NCBI RefSeq assembly: GCF_023534745.1
Contig: NZ_JAMHJQ010000008.1
Coordinates: 124,406-188,405, forward strand
DNA length: 64,000 nucleotides
From: Streptomyces sp. 35G-GA-8
GTDB lineage: Bacteria; Actinomycetota; Actinomycetes; Streptomycetales; Streptomycetaceae
Reading direction: 5' to 3'
Below are positions 38,739-47,300 of this stretch, one piece after another. Every line of letters starts with the position of its first letter. Within the stretch, counting starts at the first letter, position 1. Under the pieces are notes generated by a model. It saw only the letters and a program-made list of their open reading frames with translations, was not told where the DNA came from and made no database searches. The position numbers were made by a program, and so were the translations under genes.

Positions 38739-39560
38739 TCAGGGATCCAGATCTGCGCCGGCCCGCTCCTCGAAGACGCGCATCGCCTTGGTGGTCACCG
38801 GCCCCGGCGTGGCGGGCAGTTGACGGTCGTCAACGCGGTGGACCGCCTGTACGTCGCGCAGCGTGGAGGTCAGGAAGATCTCGTCCGCGCGCTCCAGGGC
38901 GTCCAGCGGCAGATCCGTCTCATGGGCACCGCACCACTCGACCGTCAGGGCCCGGGTGATGCCGGCGAGGCAGCCGGACGCGAGCGGTGGGGTGTGCAGC
39001 TCGCCGTCGAGGACGACGAAGACGTTGGAGCCCGTCCCCTCGCAGAGCGCGCCGACGGTATTGGCGAACAGCGCCTCGCTCGCGCCGTGTTCCCGCGCCC
39101 TCGCGAGGGCGACGACATTCTCCGCGTACGAGGTGGTCTTGAGGCCGGTCACCGCGCCGCGTTCGTTACGCGTCCACGGGACGGTGATGGCCGCCGTGGT
39201 GTCGGGGCGGCGCTTCGTCCCGCCGACGGCGACGACCAGGGTCGGGCCCGCCTCGCCCCGGTCGGAGCCGAGCGGGGAGAGTCCGCCGGTGTAGGTGATC
39301 CGCAGCCGTCCCAGGTCCACCGGGTTGGCGTCGAGAACGGCGGCGCAGGCGCGGCGTACCTCGTCGAGATCCGGCTCCACCAGCCCGAGCCCGCGGGCGG
39401 AGCGGGCCAGCCTGTCCAGATGGCGGGTGAGGGCGAAGGGCCGGCCCTGGACGGTCTTGACCGTCTCGAAGATGCCGTCCCCCACGGTCAGTCCATGATC
39501 GAGCACGGACACCAGGGCGCCTTCGGCCGTGTGCAGTCCGCCGTTGACCCAGATCTTCAT
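38739..39560 (-). CDS. pabC: Aminodeoxychorismate lyase (class IV aminotransferase fold)
   Basis: 273 aa PLP enzyme. The PLP lysine is K141 in GLKTTSYAENVVAL, and the cofactor-binding tail SGCLAGITRALTVEW is present. It would release pyruvate from aminodeoxychorismate to give p-aminobenzoate for folate. The pabB stop and this ATG abut with no gap (TAGATG), so they are coupled. A branched-chain aminotransferase role is less likely given that neighbour. Confidence 0.88.
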   Translation of the reverse strand: MKIWVNGGLHTAEGALVSVLDHGLTVGDGIFETVKTVQGRPFALTRHLDRLARSARGLGLVEPDLDEVRRACAAVLDANPVDLGRLRITYTGGLSPLGSDRGEAGPTLVVAVGGTKRRPDTTAAITVPWTRNERGAVTGLKTTSYAENVVALARAREHGASEALFANTVGALCEGTGSNVFVVLDGELHTPPLASGCLAGITRALTVEWCGAHETDLPLDALERADEIFLTSTLRDVQAVHRVDDRQLPATPGPVTTKAMRVFEERAGADLDP

Positions 39561-40616
39561 CTACCCGGTCCTTCCGCTCGCTTCGTACGCGCCCGACGCT
39601 ATCGCGAGCAGCCGGGCGGCCTTCAGCTCGGTCTCCGCCCACTCCCCCTCGGGGTCGGATCCCCAGGTGATGCCCGCTCCGGCGCCGAAGCGCAGGACGG
39701 GTCCCGGGGCTGTGTCGCGGTCGATCCAGAAGGTACGGATCCCGACCGCGAGCGCTGCCGTGCCGCGGTCGGCGTCGACCCAGCCGATACCGCCGCAGTA
39801 GGGGCCGCGCGGGGCGGTCTCCAGCTCTTCGATGATCCGCAGGGCGCTGGACTTGGGGGCGCCGCTGACCGAGCCGGGCGGGAACGTGGCGGACAGCAGC
39901 TCCGGCCAGCCCGCCTTCCCGCCGAGCTCGCCCCGTACGGTCGAGACGAGATGGACCAGCCCGGGGTGCGGTTCGACCGCGCAGAGCGCGGGGACCGTCA
40001 CGGATCCGGTGGCGCAGACGCGGCCCAGGTCATTGCGGACGAGGTCCACGATCATCACGTTCTCGGCGTAGTCCTTCTCCAGCAACTCACCGGCGGTACG
40101 GGCGGTGCCCTTGATCGGCCCGGACTCGACGGTCCGGCCGGCCGTGCTCAGATACAGCTCGGGCGAGGCGGTCGCGATCTCCACGCCGTGCTCGGGCAGC
40201 CGGATCGTTCCGGCGTACGGAGCGGGGTTGTCGCGCGCGAGCAGCGACGTCAGCGCGTCGACATCGGCCGTGTCGGGAGCGGGCAGCGGCGCGGAGAGCA
40301 CCCGGCAGAGGTTGACCTGATAGACATCGCCCGCCGCGATGTACTCGCGGATCCGGCGCACGCCCTTGGTGTACTCGTCGCGGTCGAGCGACGACGTCCA
40401 GTCACCGGCGGCGGGCCCCCGCCACTTTCCCGGCACCGGCGCGGGCACCGGTTCCGTCCGCACCTCATCGAAGCGAGCGCAGGTGAGACGGCCCTCGAAG
40501 TCCGCGGCGACGGCCCAGAACCCGGCGGAGTCGAGCGCTTCCGGATCATGGGTGACATCCCGCAGACCGAAGGCGACGAGGCCGCCGAAGCGGGCCATAG
40601 GAGCGAGGTCGTGCAC
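39561..40616 (-). CDS. pabB: Chorismate-binding enzyme, aminodeoxychorismate synthase component I
   Basis: 351 aa. The chorismate-binding fold carries AAGDVYQVNLCRVLS, ESGPIKGTART, LLEKDYAENVMIVDLVRND and FPPGSVSGAPK in the usual order. Anthranilate synthase is the alternative, but coupling to a class IV lyase favours PabB. No amidotransferase (PabA) is seen nearby. The N-terminal domain is short. Start: GTG 40616 or ATG 40598; neither has a ribosome-binding site. Confidence 0.88.
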   Translation of the reverse strand: MHDLAPMARFGGLVAFGLRDVTHDPEALDSAGFWAVAADFEGRLTCARFDEVRTEPVPAPVPGKWRGPAAGDWTSSLDRDEYTKGVRRIREYIAAGDVYQVNLCRVLSAPLPAPDTADVDALTSLLARDNPAPYAGTIRLPEHGVEIATASPELYLSTAGRTVESGPIKGTARTAGELLEKDYAENVMIVDLVRNDLGRVCATGSVTVPALCAVEPHPGLVHLVSTVRGELGGKAGWPELLSATFPPGSVSGAPKSSALRIIEELETAPRGPYCGGIGWVDADRGTAALAVGIRTFWIDRDTAPGPVLRFGAGAGITWGSDPEGEWAETELKAARLLAIASGAYEASGRTG

Positions 40617-40702
40617 GCTTGCGAGTCTAGAACAGCCTCCGTTGGGCCGCTCCGTGCTGAACGTACGGCGAACGCACCCCAGCACGCTGCGGAAACGCGT
40701 TT

Positions 40703-40730
40703 TTGTGCTGGCCCCGGAATCCGCTAGAGT
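40703..40730 (+). promoter_or_regulatory. Probable promoter of the tRNA cluster
   Basis: TTGTGC (40703-40708) and TAGAGT (40725-40730) are 16 bases apart, 42 bases upstream of tRNA-Gly. This matches the actinobacterial vegetative consensus. Confidence 0.55.
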
Positions 40731-40772
40731 TCAACACGTCGCCGGGCCGTACGAACGGGCCGGAAACGATAC

Positions 40773-40845
40773 GCGGACGTAGCTCAGTTGGTAGAGCGCA
40801 ACCTTGCCAAGGTTGAGGTCGCCAGTTCGAACCTGGTCGTCCGCT
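40773..40845 (+). tRNA. tRNA-Gly (GCC)
   Basis: 73 nt. Acceptor GCGGACG/CGTCCGC with T discriminator, D stem GCTC/GAGC, anticodon stem CAACC/GGTTG with loop TTGCCAA (anticodon GCC), T loop TTCGAAC. First gene of a five-tRNA cluster. Confidence 0.97.
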
Positions 40846-40882
40846 CGAATATGGGGGATCCTTCCCGAACCCCCGTACTCCT

Positions 40883-40953
40883 GGTGGAGTGGCCGAGAGG
40901 CGAGGCAACGGCCTGCAAAGCCGTCTACACGGGTTCAAATCCCGTCTCCACCT
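40883..40953 (+). tRNA. tRNA-Cys (GCA)
   Basis: 71 nt. Acceptor GGTGGAG/CTCCACC, T discriminator, anticodon stem ACGGC/GCCGT with loop CTGCAAA (anticodon GCA), T loop TTCAAAT. Followed after four bases by tRNA-Val. Confidence 0.97.
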
Positions 40954-40957
40954 CCAA

Positions 40958-41029
40958 GGACGATTAGCTCAGCGGGAGAGCGCTTCCCTGACACGGAAGA
41001 GGTCACTGGTTCAATCCCAGTATCGTCCA
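40958..41029 (+). tRNA. tRNA-Val (GAC), GGACGAT acceptor form
   Basis: 72 nt. Acceptor GGACGAT/ATCGTCC, A discriminator, anticodon stem CTTCC/GGAAG with loop CTGACAC (anticodon GAC). The body is identical to the next two copies; only acceptor pairs 2-71 and 3-70 differ, and both sides change together. Confidence 0.97.
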
Positions 41030-41050
41030 CTGGATCCATCCGGATTCCCC

Positions 41051-41122
41051 GCGCGATTAGCTCAGCGGGAGAGCGCTTCCCTGACACGGAAGAGGTCACT
41101 GGTTCAATCCCAGTATCGCGCA
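41051..41122 (+). tRNA. tRNA-Val (GAC), GCGCGAT acceptor form, copy 1
   Basis: 72 nt. Acceptor GCGCGAT/ATCGCGC, A discriminator, anticodon GAC. Identical to the copy at 41151-41222. Confidence 0.97.
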
Positions 41123-41150
41123 CGCAGTGCAGTACACGCGGGTCCCACCT

Positions 41151-41222
41151 GCGCGATTAGCTCAGCGGGAGAGCGCTTCCCTGACACGGAAGAGGTCACT
41201 GGTTCAATCCCAGTATCGCGCA
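41151..41222 (+). tRNA. tRNA-Val (GAC), GCGCGAT acceptor form, copy 2
   Basis: 72 nt, identical to 41051-41122. Last gene of the cluster, directly followed by a strong hairpin. Confidence 0.97.
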
Positions 41223-41228
41223 CCGATC

Positions 41229-41262
41229 GAAGCCCCCGGCCGTCTCCATGGCCGGGGGCTTC
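41229..41262 (+). terminator. Terminator of the tRNA cluster
   Basis: Perfect 13-base stem (41229-41241 with 41250-41262), 8-base loop, seven bases after the last tRNA. It also faces the convergent zinc-ribbon gene. Confidence 0.85.
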
Positions 41263-41302
41263 GTCATGTGCTTGTCGTGATCTCGTGTCTCACTCTCGTG
41301 TC

Positions 41303-41611
41303 TCAGGAGGAGAAGAGCATCCGTCCGAAGCTCTTCTGGCGGTGGTGCCCGCCATGGTGGCCTCCGTAATGGCCGCCGCCGTGCTGAGGCGCTCCCCAGG
41401 CGGGGGCGGGGGCGGCGGGGTACGCCTGCGGGGGCGGGGGCGGGGCCTGCTGTACGGGCGGCGTCGGCTGCGACCACTGCGACTCCAGGCGGGTCAGGGA
41501 CTCCAGCTCGCCGTAGTCGAGGAAGATCCCCCGGCAGCCGCTGCACTGCTCGATCTGGACACCGTTGCGGTTGTATGTGTGCATCGCCGCGTGGCACTTG
41601 GGACACTGCAT
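41303..41611 (-). CDS. Zinc-ribbon protein (TFIIB-type zinc-finger family)
   Basis: 102 aa. Two cysteine pairs form a zinc ribbon at the start (MQCPKCHAAM, then EQCSGCRGIFLDYGEL), followed by a Pro/Gln-rich stretch and a His/Gly-rich tail (QHGGGHYGGHHGGHH) that could bind further metal. The ATG at 41611 is chosen because AGGAG is ten bases upstream; an ATG seven codons earlier has no site. Function unknown. Confidence 0.8.
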   Translation of the reverse strand: MQCPKCHAAMHTYNRNGVQIEQCSGCRGIFLDYGELESLTRLESQWSQPTPPVQQAPPPPPQAYPAAPAPAWGAPQHGGGHYGGHHGGHHRQKSFGRMLFSS

Positions 41612-41690
41612 GGTCTGCTCGCTCCTCGCCATTCGTCAGGCGTCGCCGTAACGCGCTCCCGGCGGCCGTGTGTTCATCGTATGCCTCACC

Positions 41691-42776
41691 CTACGACGAC
41701 GCCCCGGGCGCCAACTCGGTTGCGAGGTCCGCGATCCGCGTACAGGCCTCGATCATCAGCATGTCGGCCTCGTCCGGATCCCGGCCCTCCGCGCCGGACT
41801 TGGCGAGGGCCAGCGCGGCGGTCTGCACGGTGAGGGCGCGGGCCGGGACATCCAGCCGGGGCCAGGGATCCGCGTCGGGGGCGGCGGGCACGGCGGGGCC
41901 GCGCGCGGACCGGTAGGCGCCGAGGAAGCGCAGCCAGGTCTCGGCGGGCAGCAGTCCCGCGGCGTACCAGGCGGCGGGGCGGGCCAAGTCCCAGGCCGGG
42001 TCGCCGAGTCCGAGGTCGTCGACATCGATGAGCAGCCAGGGGCCGTCGGGGGCCGGGTGGCGTACGAGCTGGCCGAGGTGCAGATCGCCGTGGCAGAGCG
42101 CGTACGGTCCCGGCGCGCGCGCCTCACCACGGGCCCAGGCGGGCAGGCGCTGCCAGGCGCGCTCCACGGGTCCGGCGGCGGGGTGCGGTCCCGCGGCGCG
42201 CATCCGGGCGACGGCGCGGGCGGCCTTGGCGGGTCCCCGCATGGCCGGTAGCCGGTGGCCGGAGCCCGAGCCGGCCGGAGGTACCGCTGGTACCGCTCCT
42301 GCTCCCGCCGGGGCTTCGGCTCCCGCAGTGACTCCCGCCTCGGCCTCGGACTCGGCCACGGCTTCGGACAGTGCGGCGAGCGGCAGGGCGTGCAGCCTGG
42401 CGATGAGGGTGCCGGCCTGCTCCCAGGGGGCGGCGTCGGGGTCGGCGGGGTCGACCGGGGCGCCGTACGGCCATGCGGTCACCGGACGGCCGAGCAGTTC
42501 CTCGGCGGCGGCCTGCAGCGGCGGCAGCAGAACCCCGGCGAGCAGGGGATGCGCGGCGACGGCGAGCCTGACGCGGTGCCCGGCCGGGTCCGTACCGTCG
42601 GCGTGGACCTTGGCGACGACCTCGCCGTGCCGTACGACCGTCCCGTCCGGCCGGTCGGCGAGCACGGTGCTCCCCCGGCCGCAGCCCCGACAGCCCGCCG
42701 GGTCCGCGGCGCGCACCGCCGGGTGGGCGGTGTCGCGGGCCACGAGGCCCAGGGCGCGTACGACGGATGTGGTCAC
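41691..42776 (-). CDS. Aminoglycoside phosphotransferase-fold kinase
   Basis: 361 aa. Kinase-like fold of the APH/choline kinase type: catalytic HGDLHLGQL and metal-binding IDVDDLGLGDPAWDLA. An Ala/Gly/Glu-rich insertion separates the lobes at about residues 139-175. There is also a CRGCGRG motif near residue 30. Substrate unknown; nothing nearby suggests antibiotic resistance. The start is GTG. Confidence 0.8.
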   Translation of the reverse strand: MTTSVVRALGLVARDTAHPAVRAADPAGCRGCGRGSTVLADRPDGTVVRHGEVVAKVHADGTDPAGHRVRLAVAAHPLLAGVLLPPLQAAAEELLGRPVTAWPYGAPVDPADPDAAPWEQAGTLIARLHALPLAALSEAVAESEAEAGVTAGAEAPAGAGAVPAVPPAGSGSGHRLPAMRGPAKAARAVARMRAAGPHPAAGPVERAWQRLPAWARGEARAPGPYALCHGDLHLGQLVRHPAPDGPWLLIDVDDLGLGDPAWDLARPAAWYAAGLLPAETWLRFLGAYRSARGPAVPAAPDADPWPRLDVPARALTVQTAALALAKSGAEGRDPDEADMLMIEACTRIADLATELAPGASS

Positions 42777-42964
42777 GAAGGCCCCCCGGATGCGTGGTGT
42801 TCCGTGCCGAGCGTACGGCGGCGGAACCGGGCCCGGACAGCGCGATGGCCGGTCAGCTCCCCAGCTGACCGGCCAAACGCTGCCGTCCGCCGCACCCCCG
42901 TCCCCACGGGGTTGTTGGCCGGATGTCCCCGACCCGGGCCGCTCTCCCGGATCCGAAGCGCCGC

Positions 42965-43171
42965 TCAGCGCCCCAGCATCACGCCCACGGACGACGCTTG
43001 TGTCACCACTGCCTCCCAGCCGCCGAAGGCGACCACCAGCAGGGCTGCCAGAGGAAGGACCATGGCGGTCGCCACCAGGGGGTGGCGGGTGCCGGACCGA
43101 CGCCCGCCGAACGCGGCGAACGCCCTGCGTCCTTGCGTACGGATCATCGCCCGCGATGCCGTGTCCGCCAT
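42965..43171 (-). CDS. Small membrane protein
   Basis: 68 aa. A basic N-terminal half (MIRTQGRRAFAAFGGRRSG) followed by one hydrophobic helix (LVATAMVLPLAALLVVAFGG). An AGGAGAGGG lies just before the ATG, which is strong support for a real gene. Unknown role. Confidence 0.65.
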   Translation of the reverse strand: MADTASRAMIRTQGRRAFAAFGGRRSGTRHPLVATAMVLPLAALLVVAFGGWEAVVTQASSVGVMLGR

Positions 43172-43393
43172 GGTCCCTCTCCTGTCCTGTTTCGAAAGCG
43201 GCGAGTGTCCGACCTCGGGGGACGAGTACCGCACCCGCCGCTTGACCTCAACATTAGGGATCCGGCGGGACCCGGTCGTCATGCCCGCGTACCGATTGCC
43301 GGGCCTCCCGGAGGATGAGCCGGACGCCGGTCATGTACTCCCCTGGGTGGAGAGGGGCGTCCGGACCCCCGGGTCATCCCCGAAGGGACGCTC

Positions 43394-43726
43394 CTAGGAG
43401 CGCTCCGAGGACTCCACCCGGGGCATCGGCTGCTCGACCAGCGCGAGCACCCGCGTGGCCATGAACCGCGCCGTTCTGACCACCCCTCCACTGCGGGTGA
43501 CTTCGCTCACTTCCACCACTCCCCGGCGCACCGCGGTCTCCACCCTGCGGCCCGCCCGGCTCGCCACCACTTCGTAGGTCCGTGTCGTGTCCCCCGCGTC
43601 CACGACTATCTCCACCCGGTCACCCTTCACGATCCAATCCCCCTTCTGCGTCAGACCTTTGAGATCACGCACGGGTCGGAGGACCTGGGCTCCGCCGCTC
43701 CCCTGACCACCACTCAAGTTTCCCAC
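43394..43726 (-). CDS. Hypothetical protein
   Basis: 110 aa soluble protein, not recognised. The middle is beta-rich (GDWIVKGDRVEIVVDAGDTTRTYEVVAS) and the C-terminal part is charged and Val/Arg-rich (ETAVRRGVVEVSEVTR). The start is GTG with only a weak site. Divergent from the Ser/Thr kinase gene across 109 bases, so the two may share a control region. Confidence 0.7.
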   Translation of the reverse strand: MGNLSGGQGSGGAQVLRPVRDLKGLTQKGDWIVKGDRVEIVVDAGDTTRTYEVVASRAGRRVETAVRRGVVEVSEVTRSGGVVRTARFMATRVLALVEQPMPRVESSERS

Positions 43727-43835
43727 CCAGCACTGACAATCGGTCGGTGCGCGAGGGCGCGGCCTATGAGCGCGCCGGGGCGCGGGTACGTAAGCTGTGC
43801 CACGTCACACGGACGACCGGGCAGCGGGGATGGAC

Positions 43836-45056
43836 ATGGCGATGATGCGGCTCCGGCGCGAGGACCCGCGTGTCGTCGGCTCGTTCAGGATCCACCGGCG
43901 GCTGGGCGCCGGCGGGATGGGGGTCGTGTATCTGGGCTCCGACCGGCGTGGTCAGCGCGTCGCGTTGAAGGTGATCCGGCCGGATCTGGCCGAGGATCAG
44001 GAGTTCCGGTCGCGGTTCGCCCGCGAGGTCTCCGCCGCGCGGCGGATCCGGGGCGGCTGTACGGCACGGCTGGTGGCCGCGGATCTGGACGCGGACCGCC
44101 CGTGGTTCGCCACCCAGTATGTGCCGGGCCCCTCGCTGCACGACAAGGTCAACGAGGAGGGTCCGCTCTGCGCGGCCGAGGTCGCCTCGGTGGGTGCCGC
44201 GCTCTCCGAGGGGCTGGTGGCCGTCCACGAGGCGGGCGTCGTACACCGTGATCTCAAGCCGTCGAACATCCTGCTCTCGCCCAAGGGCCCGCGCATCATC
44301 GACTTCGGCATCGCCTGGGCGACGGGCGCGAGCACGCTGACGCATGTCGGCACGGCGGTCGGATCACCCGGCTTCCTCGCACCGGAGCAGGTGCGCGGCG
44401 CGGCGGTCACCCCGGCCACGGACGTGTTCTCGCTGGGCGCCACGCTCGCGTATGCGGCGACCGCCGACTCCCCGTTCGGGCACGGCAGTTCCGAGGTCAT
44501 GCTCTACCGGGTGGTCCACGAGGAGGCTCATCTCCAAGGGATGCCGGACGCGCTCGCCCCGCTGGTGCGGGCCTGTCTGGCCAAGGACCCGGAGGAGCGT
44601 CCCAGCACGCTCCAGCTGTCGATGCGGCTCAAGGAGATCGCGGCGCGGGAGGCCCAAGGGCTCTCGGAGAGCCGGCCGCCCGTACAGCGGACGCGGAACG
44701 GGCAGGAACTGACGACCGGGCGGCTCACCGAGCGTTATACGGAGCGGGCCGTCGGACCCGGCGCGCCGGGTCGGGCACCGGGAGCCTCCGGCGGCCCGGC
44801 ATCGCGTCCCGGGCCCTCCCGGAGCACCGGCTCCTCCCCCCGTACCGGTGGTTCCTCCCCCCGCAACGGCTCACCGCGCCCTCCGCGGTCCGGCGGGGCC
44901 TCCCGTACGGGCAGCGGCCGACCGAAGCCGGGGCCGCGAACGAGCTCGGGCAGGCTACGGCCCGCCAACCCCCGCCTGCTGCGGCAGCGGCTGATCGTCT
45001 TCGTCGTCGTGACGCTGATCGTCGCGCTGGGCATCGCGGCGGCCCAGCAGCTCTGA
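43836..45056 (+). CDS. Serine/threonine protein kinase, C-terminal membrane anchor
   Basis: 406 aa Hanks-type kinase. Gly loop LGAGGMGVVYLG, ATP lysine K45, catalytic HRDLKPSN at 137-144, DFG at 156-158, and activation-segment GSPGFLAPE. Residues ~270-385 are a basic Ser/Arg/Pro/Gly-rich linker, and a single helix (LIVFVVVTLIVALGIAA) ends the protein, so it is tail-anchored with no extracellular sensor. Two other ATGs lie close to the chosen one; the GGGGA site five bases upstream supports it. Confidence 0.9.
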   Translation: MAMMRLRREDPRVVGSFRIHRRLGAGGMGVVYLGSDRRGQRVALKVIRPDLAEDQEFRSRFAREVSAARRIRGGCTARLVAADLDADRPWFATQYVPGPSLHDKVNEEGPLCAAEVASVGAALSEGLVAVHEAGVVHRDLKPSNILLSPKGPRIIDFGIAWATGASTLTHVGTAVGSPGFLAPEQVRGAAVTPATDVFSLGATLAYAATADSPFGHGSSEVMLYRVVHEEAHLQGMPDALAPLVRACLAKDPEERPSTLQLSMRLKEIAAREAQGLSESRPPVQRTRNGQELTTGRLTERYTERAVGPGAPGRAPGASGGPASRPGPSRSTGSSPRTGGSSPRNGSPRPPRSGGASRTGSGRPKPGPRTSSGRLRPANPRLLRQRLIVFVVVTLIVALGIAAAQQL

Positions 45057-45069
45057 GCGCCGTGACCCG

Positions 45070-45888
45070 TCAGCTCTCCGGGCGGCCCGTCGTGACCGCG
45101 TAGAAGGCGACCGCCGCCGCCGCGCCGACGTTCAGCGAGTCCACGCCGTGCGCCATGGGGATCCGGACCCAGGCATCGGCGGCGCCGAGCGCCGGCCCGG
45201 ACAGCCCGGCGCCCTCCGCGCCCAGCATCAGCGCGACCCGCTCCAGCCGGTGCGGAGCGGCCTCGTCCATCGGTACCGCCCGCTCGTCGGGGGTGAGCGC
45301 CAGCAGCGGGAAGCCTGCCGCCCGTACCGTGTCCAGCGCCCGGGGCCAGCCGTCGAGCCGGGCGTACGGCACGGAGAACACCGCGCCCATCGAGACCTTC
45401 ACCGAGCGGCGGTAGAGCGGATCCGCGCAGTCCGGGGAGAGCAGGACGGCGTCCATGCCGAGAGCCGCGGCGCTGCGGAAGATCGCGCCGATATTGGTGT
45501 GGTCGTTGACCGCCTCCATGACGGCGACGCGGCGAGCCGTACGGAGCACCTCGTCCACCGTGGGCAGCGGCTTACGGGCCATGGAGGCGAGGGCGCCGCG
45601 GTGCACGTGATAGCCGGTGACCCGCTCGGCCAGCTCCGGACCGACCGCGTACACCGGGGCCGCGACCTCGTCGATGATGTCCCGCATGGTGTCGACCCAC
45701 TTGGCCGAGAGCAGCATCGACCGCATGGGGTAGCCGGCCTGGCCGGCCCGGCGGATGACCTTCTCGCCCTCGGCGATGAACAGCCCTTCGGCCGGCTCGC
45801 GCCTGCGGCGCAGCTCGACATCGGTCAGGCCGGTGTAGTCGCGCAGGCGCGGGTCGTCGGGGTCGTCGATGGTGATGAGTTCAGCCAC
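45070..45888 (-). CDS. SpoU/TrmH-family RNA 2'-O-methyltransferase
   Basis: 272 aa. The three SPOUT motifs are clear: NDHTNIGAIFRSAAALG, LMLGAEGAGL and IPMAHGVDSLNVGAAAAVA. An N-terminal substrate-binding region (GLFIAEGEKVIRRA) fits rRNA or tRNA ribose methylation. The exact target cannot be read. Convergent with the kinase gene, with 13 bases between stops. The start is GTG. Confidence 0.9.
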   Translation of the reverse strand: MAELITIDDPDDPRLRDYTGLTDVELRRRREPAEGLFIAEGEKVIRRAGQAGYPMRSMLLSAKWVDTMRDIIDEVAAPVYAVGPELAERVTGYHVHRGALASMARKPLPTVDEVLRTARRVAVMEAVNDHTNIGAIFRSAAALGMDAVLLSPDCADPLYRRSVKVSMGAVFSVPYARLDGWPRALDTVRAAGFPLLALTPDERAVPMDEAAPHRLERVALMLGAEGAGLSGPALGAADAWVRIPMAHGVDSLNVGAAAAVAFYAVTTGRPES

Positions 45889-45933
45889 GGGGTGACACTG
45901 CCTTGTCAGATGGGTGGTGTGCGGGACGGCCGG

Positions 45934-47163
45934 CTACTTGTTGTCCCCCAGGGCGACGACCTCGCCGATCACGATGACGGCCGGGGGCCGGACCTCCTCG
46001 GTCCGCACGACCTCGGCGACCGTCGCGAGCGTGGCGTCGACCCGTCGCTGCGAGGCCGTGGTGCCTTCCTGCACCAGGGCGACCGGGGTCTCCGGGGCCC
46101 TGCCGTGCGCCACGAGCGCCTGGGCGATCGCGCCGATCTTGTCCACGGCCATCAGGAGCACGAGCGTGCCACGGAGCCGGGCGAGCGCGGCCCAGTCGAC
46201 CAGCGAGCGGTCGTCGTCGGGGGCGACATGCCCGCTGACGACGGTGAACTCATGCGCCACCCCACGGTGCGTGACGGGGATTCCGACCGCTCCCGGCACG
46301 CTGATGGAGCTGGAGATACCGGGCACGACGGTGCACGGGATACCGGCCGCGGCCAGCGCGTGCGCCTCCTCCATCCCCCGCCCGAACACGAACGGGTCGC
46401 CCCCCTTGAGCCGGACCACGGCCTTGCCCGCCTTGGCGTGCTCGATCAGCGCGTCGTTGATCGCCTCCTGGGCCATGGCACGGCCGTACGGGATCTTCGC
46501 CGCGTCGATCACCTCAACGTGCGGCGGTAGTTCGTCCAGCAGATCGCGCGGGCCGAGACGGTCGGCGATCACGACATCCGCCTCGGCGAGGAGCCTGCGG
46601 CCGCGCACGGTGATCAGGTCCGGGTCGCCGGGGCCGCCGCCGACGAGGGCGACGCCGGGGGTGCGGCTTCGACGGTGCGGGGCGGCGAGCGTGCCGTCCC
46701 GCAGCCCCTCGACGATGGCGTCCCGCACGGCGGCGGAGCGGCGCGGGTCACGCCCGGTGAGCACGGCGACGGTAAGGCCCTCGCTGCGGCCGGTGGCGGG
46801 CGTCCAGGCGGTGGCGGCGTCCGCGTCGTCGCTGCGTACGCACCAGACGCGAAGGCGCTCCGCTTCGGCGGACGCGGTGCGGTTGGCGTGCTCGTCGCTG
46901 GACGCGACCAGCACGTACCAGGCGTCGGCGAGGTCGCCCTCCTCGTAGCGGCGGCGCTCCCAGCGGATCTCGCCGGCCGCTGCCATGGCCTCGACGGAGG
47001 GGGTGGCGGACGGCGACACCAGCACGATGTCCGCGCCGGCCGCGATGAGCGCGGGCAGCCGGCGCTGCGCGACCTGCCCGCCGCCGACGACGACGACGCG
47101 CCGCCCGGCGAGGCGGAGTCCGACGGGGTAGGCGGGGTGCGAGTGCTCGGCGTGCTCGGGCAT
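45934..47163 (-). CDS. cobA: Uroporphyrinogen-III methyltransferase fused to precorrin-2 dehydrogenase-like domain
   Basis: 409 aa. The N-terminal ~150 residues are a CysG/Met8-like NAD-binding domain (GRRVVVVGGGQVAQRR). The C-terminal ~250 are SUMT, with ALVGGGPGDPDLIT, GDPFVFGRG and VVPGISS. Together they take uroporphyrinogen III towards precorrin-2 and sirohydrochlorin, feeding corrin and sirohaem. The ATG at 47163 has GAGGAGC about ten bases upstream. Lies next to BluB-CobT and near CobL. Confidence 0.9.
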   Translation of the reverse strand: MPEHAEHSHPAYPVGLRLAGRRVVVVGGGQVAQRRLPALIAAGADIVLVSPSATPSVEAMAAAGEIRWERRRYEEGDLADAWYVLVASSDEHANRTASAEAERLRVWCVRSDDADAATAWTPATGRSEGLTVAVLTGRDPRRSAAVRDAIVEGLRDGTLAAPHRRSRTPGVALVGGGPGDPDLITVRGRRLLAEADVVIADRLGPRDLLDELPPHVEVIDAAKIPYGRAMAQEAINDALIEHAKAGKAVVRLKGGDPFVFGRGMEEAHALAAAGIPCTVVPGISSSISVPGAVGIPVTHRGVAHEFTVVSGHVAPDDDRSLVDWAALARLRGTLVLLMAVDKIGAIAQALVAHGRAPETPVALVQEGTTASQRRVDATLATVAEVVRTEEVRPPAVIVIGEVVALGDNK

Positions 47164-47300
47164 GTGGGTGGGGGCTCCTCGGGCGTGAAGGGGCTGGTGG
47201 GGTGCGGTGACCAGCTTACGGGCGGTGCGGTTCGCCTCCGGCGGTTCGCCGTCCGGCGGGGATGCGGGTGCGGTGCGTGGGTGGTGCCGGGGGCCGGGGC

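Noticed and set aside
40773-41222. Integrated element at the tRNA cluster
   Set aside because: No integrase gene or partial tRNA copy is next to the cluster; the three tRNA-Val genes are full-length and functional-looking.
41691-42776. Antibiotic-resistance phosphotransferase
   Set aside because: The fold matches the APH superfamily, but there is no specific aminoglycoside-kinase signature and no resistance or biosynthetic context.
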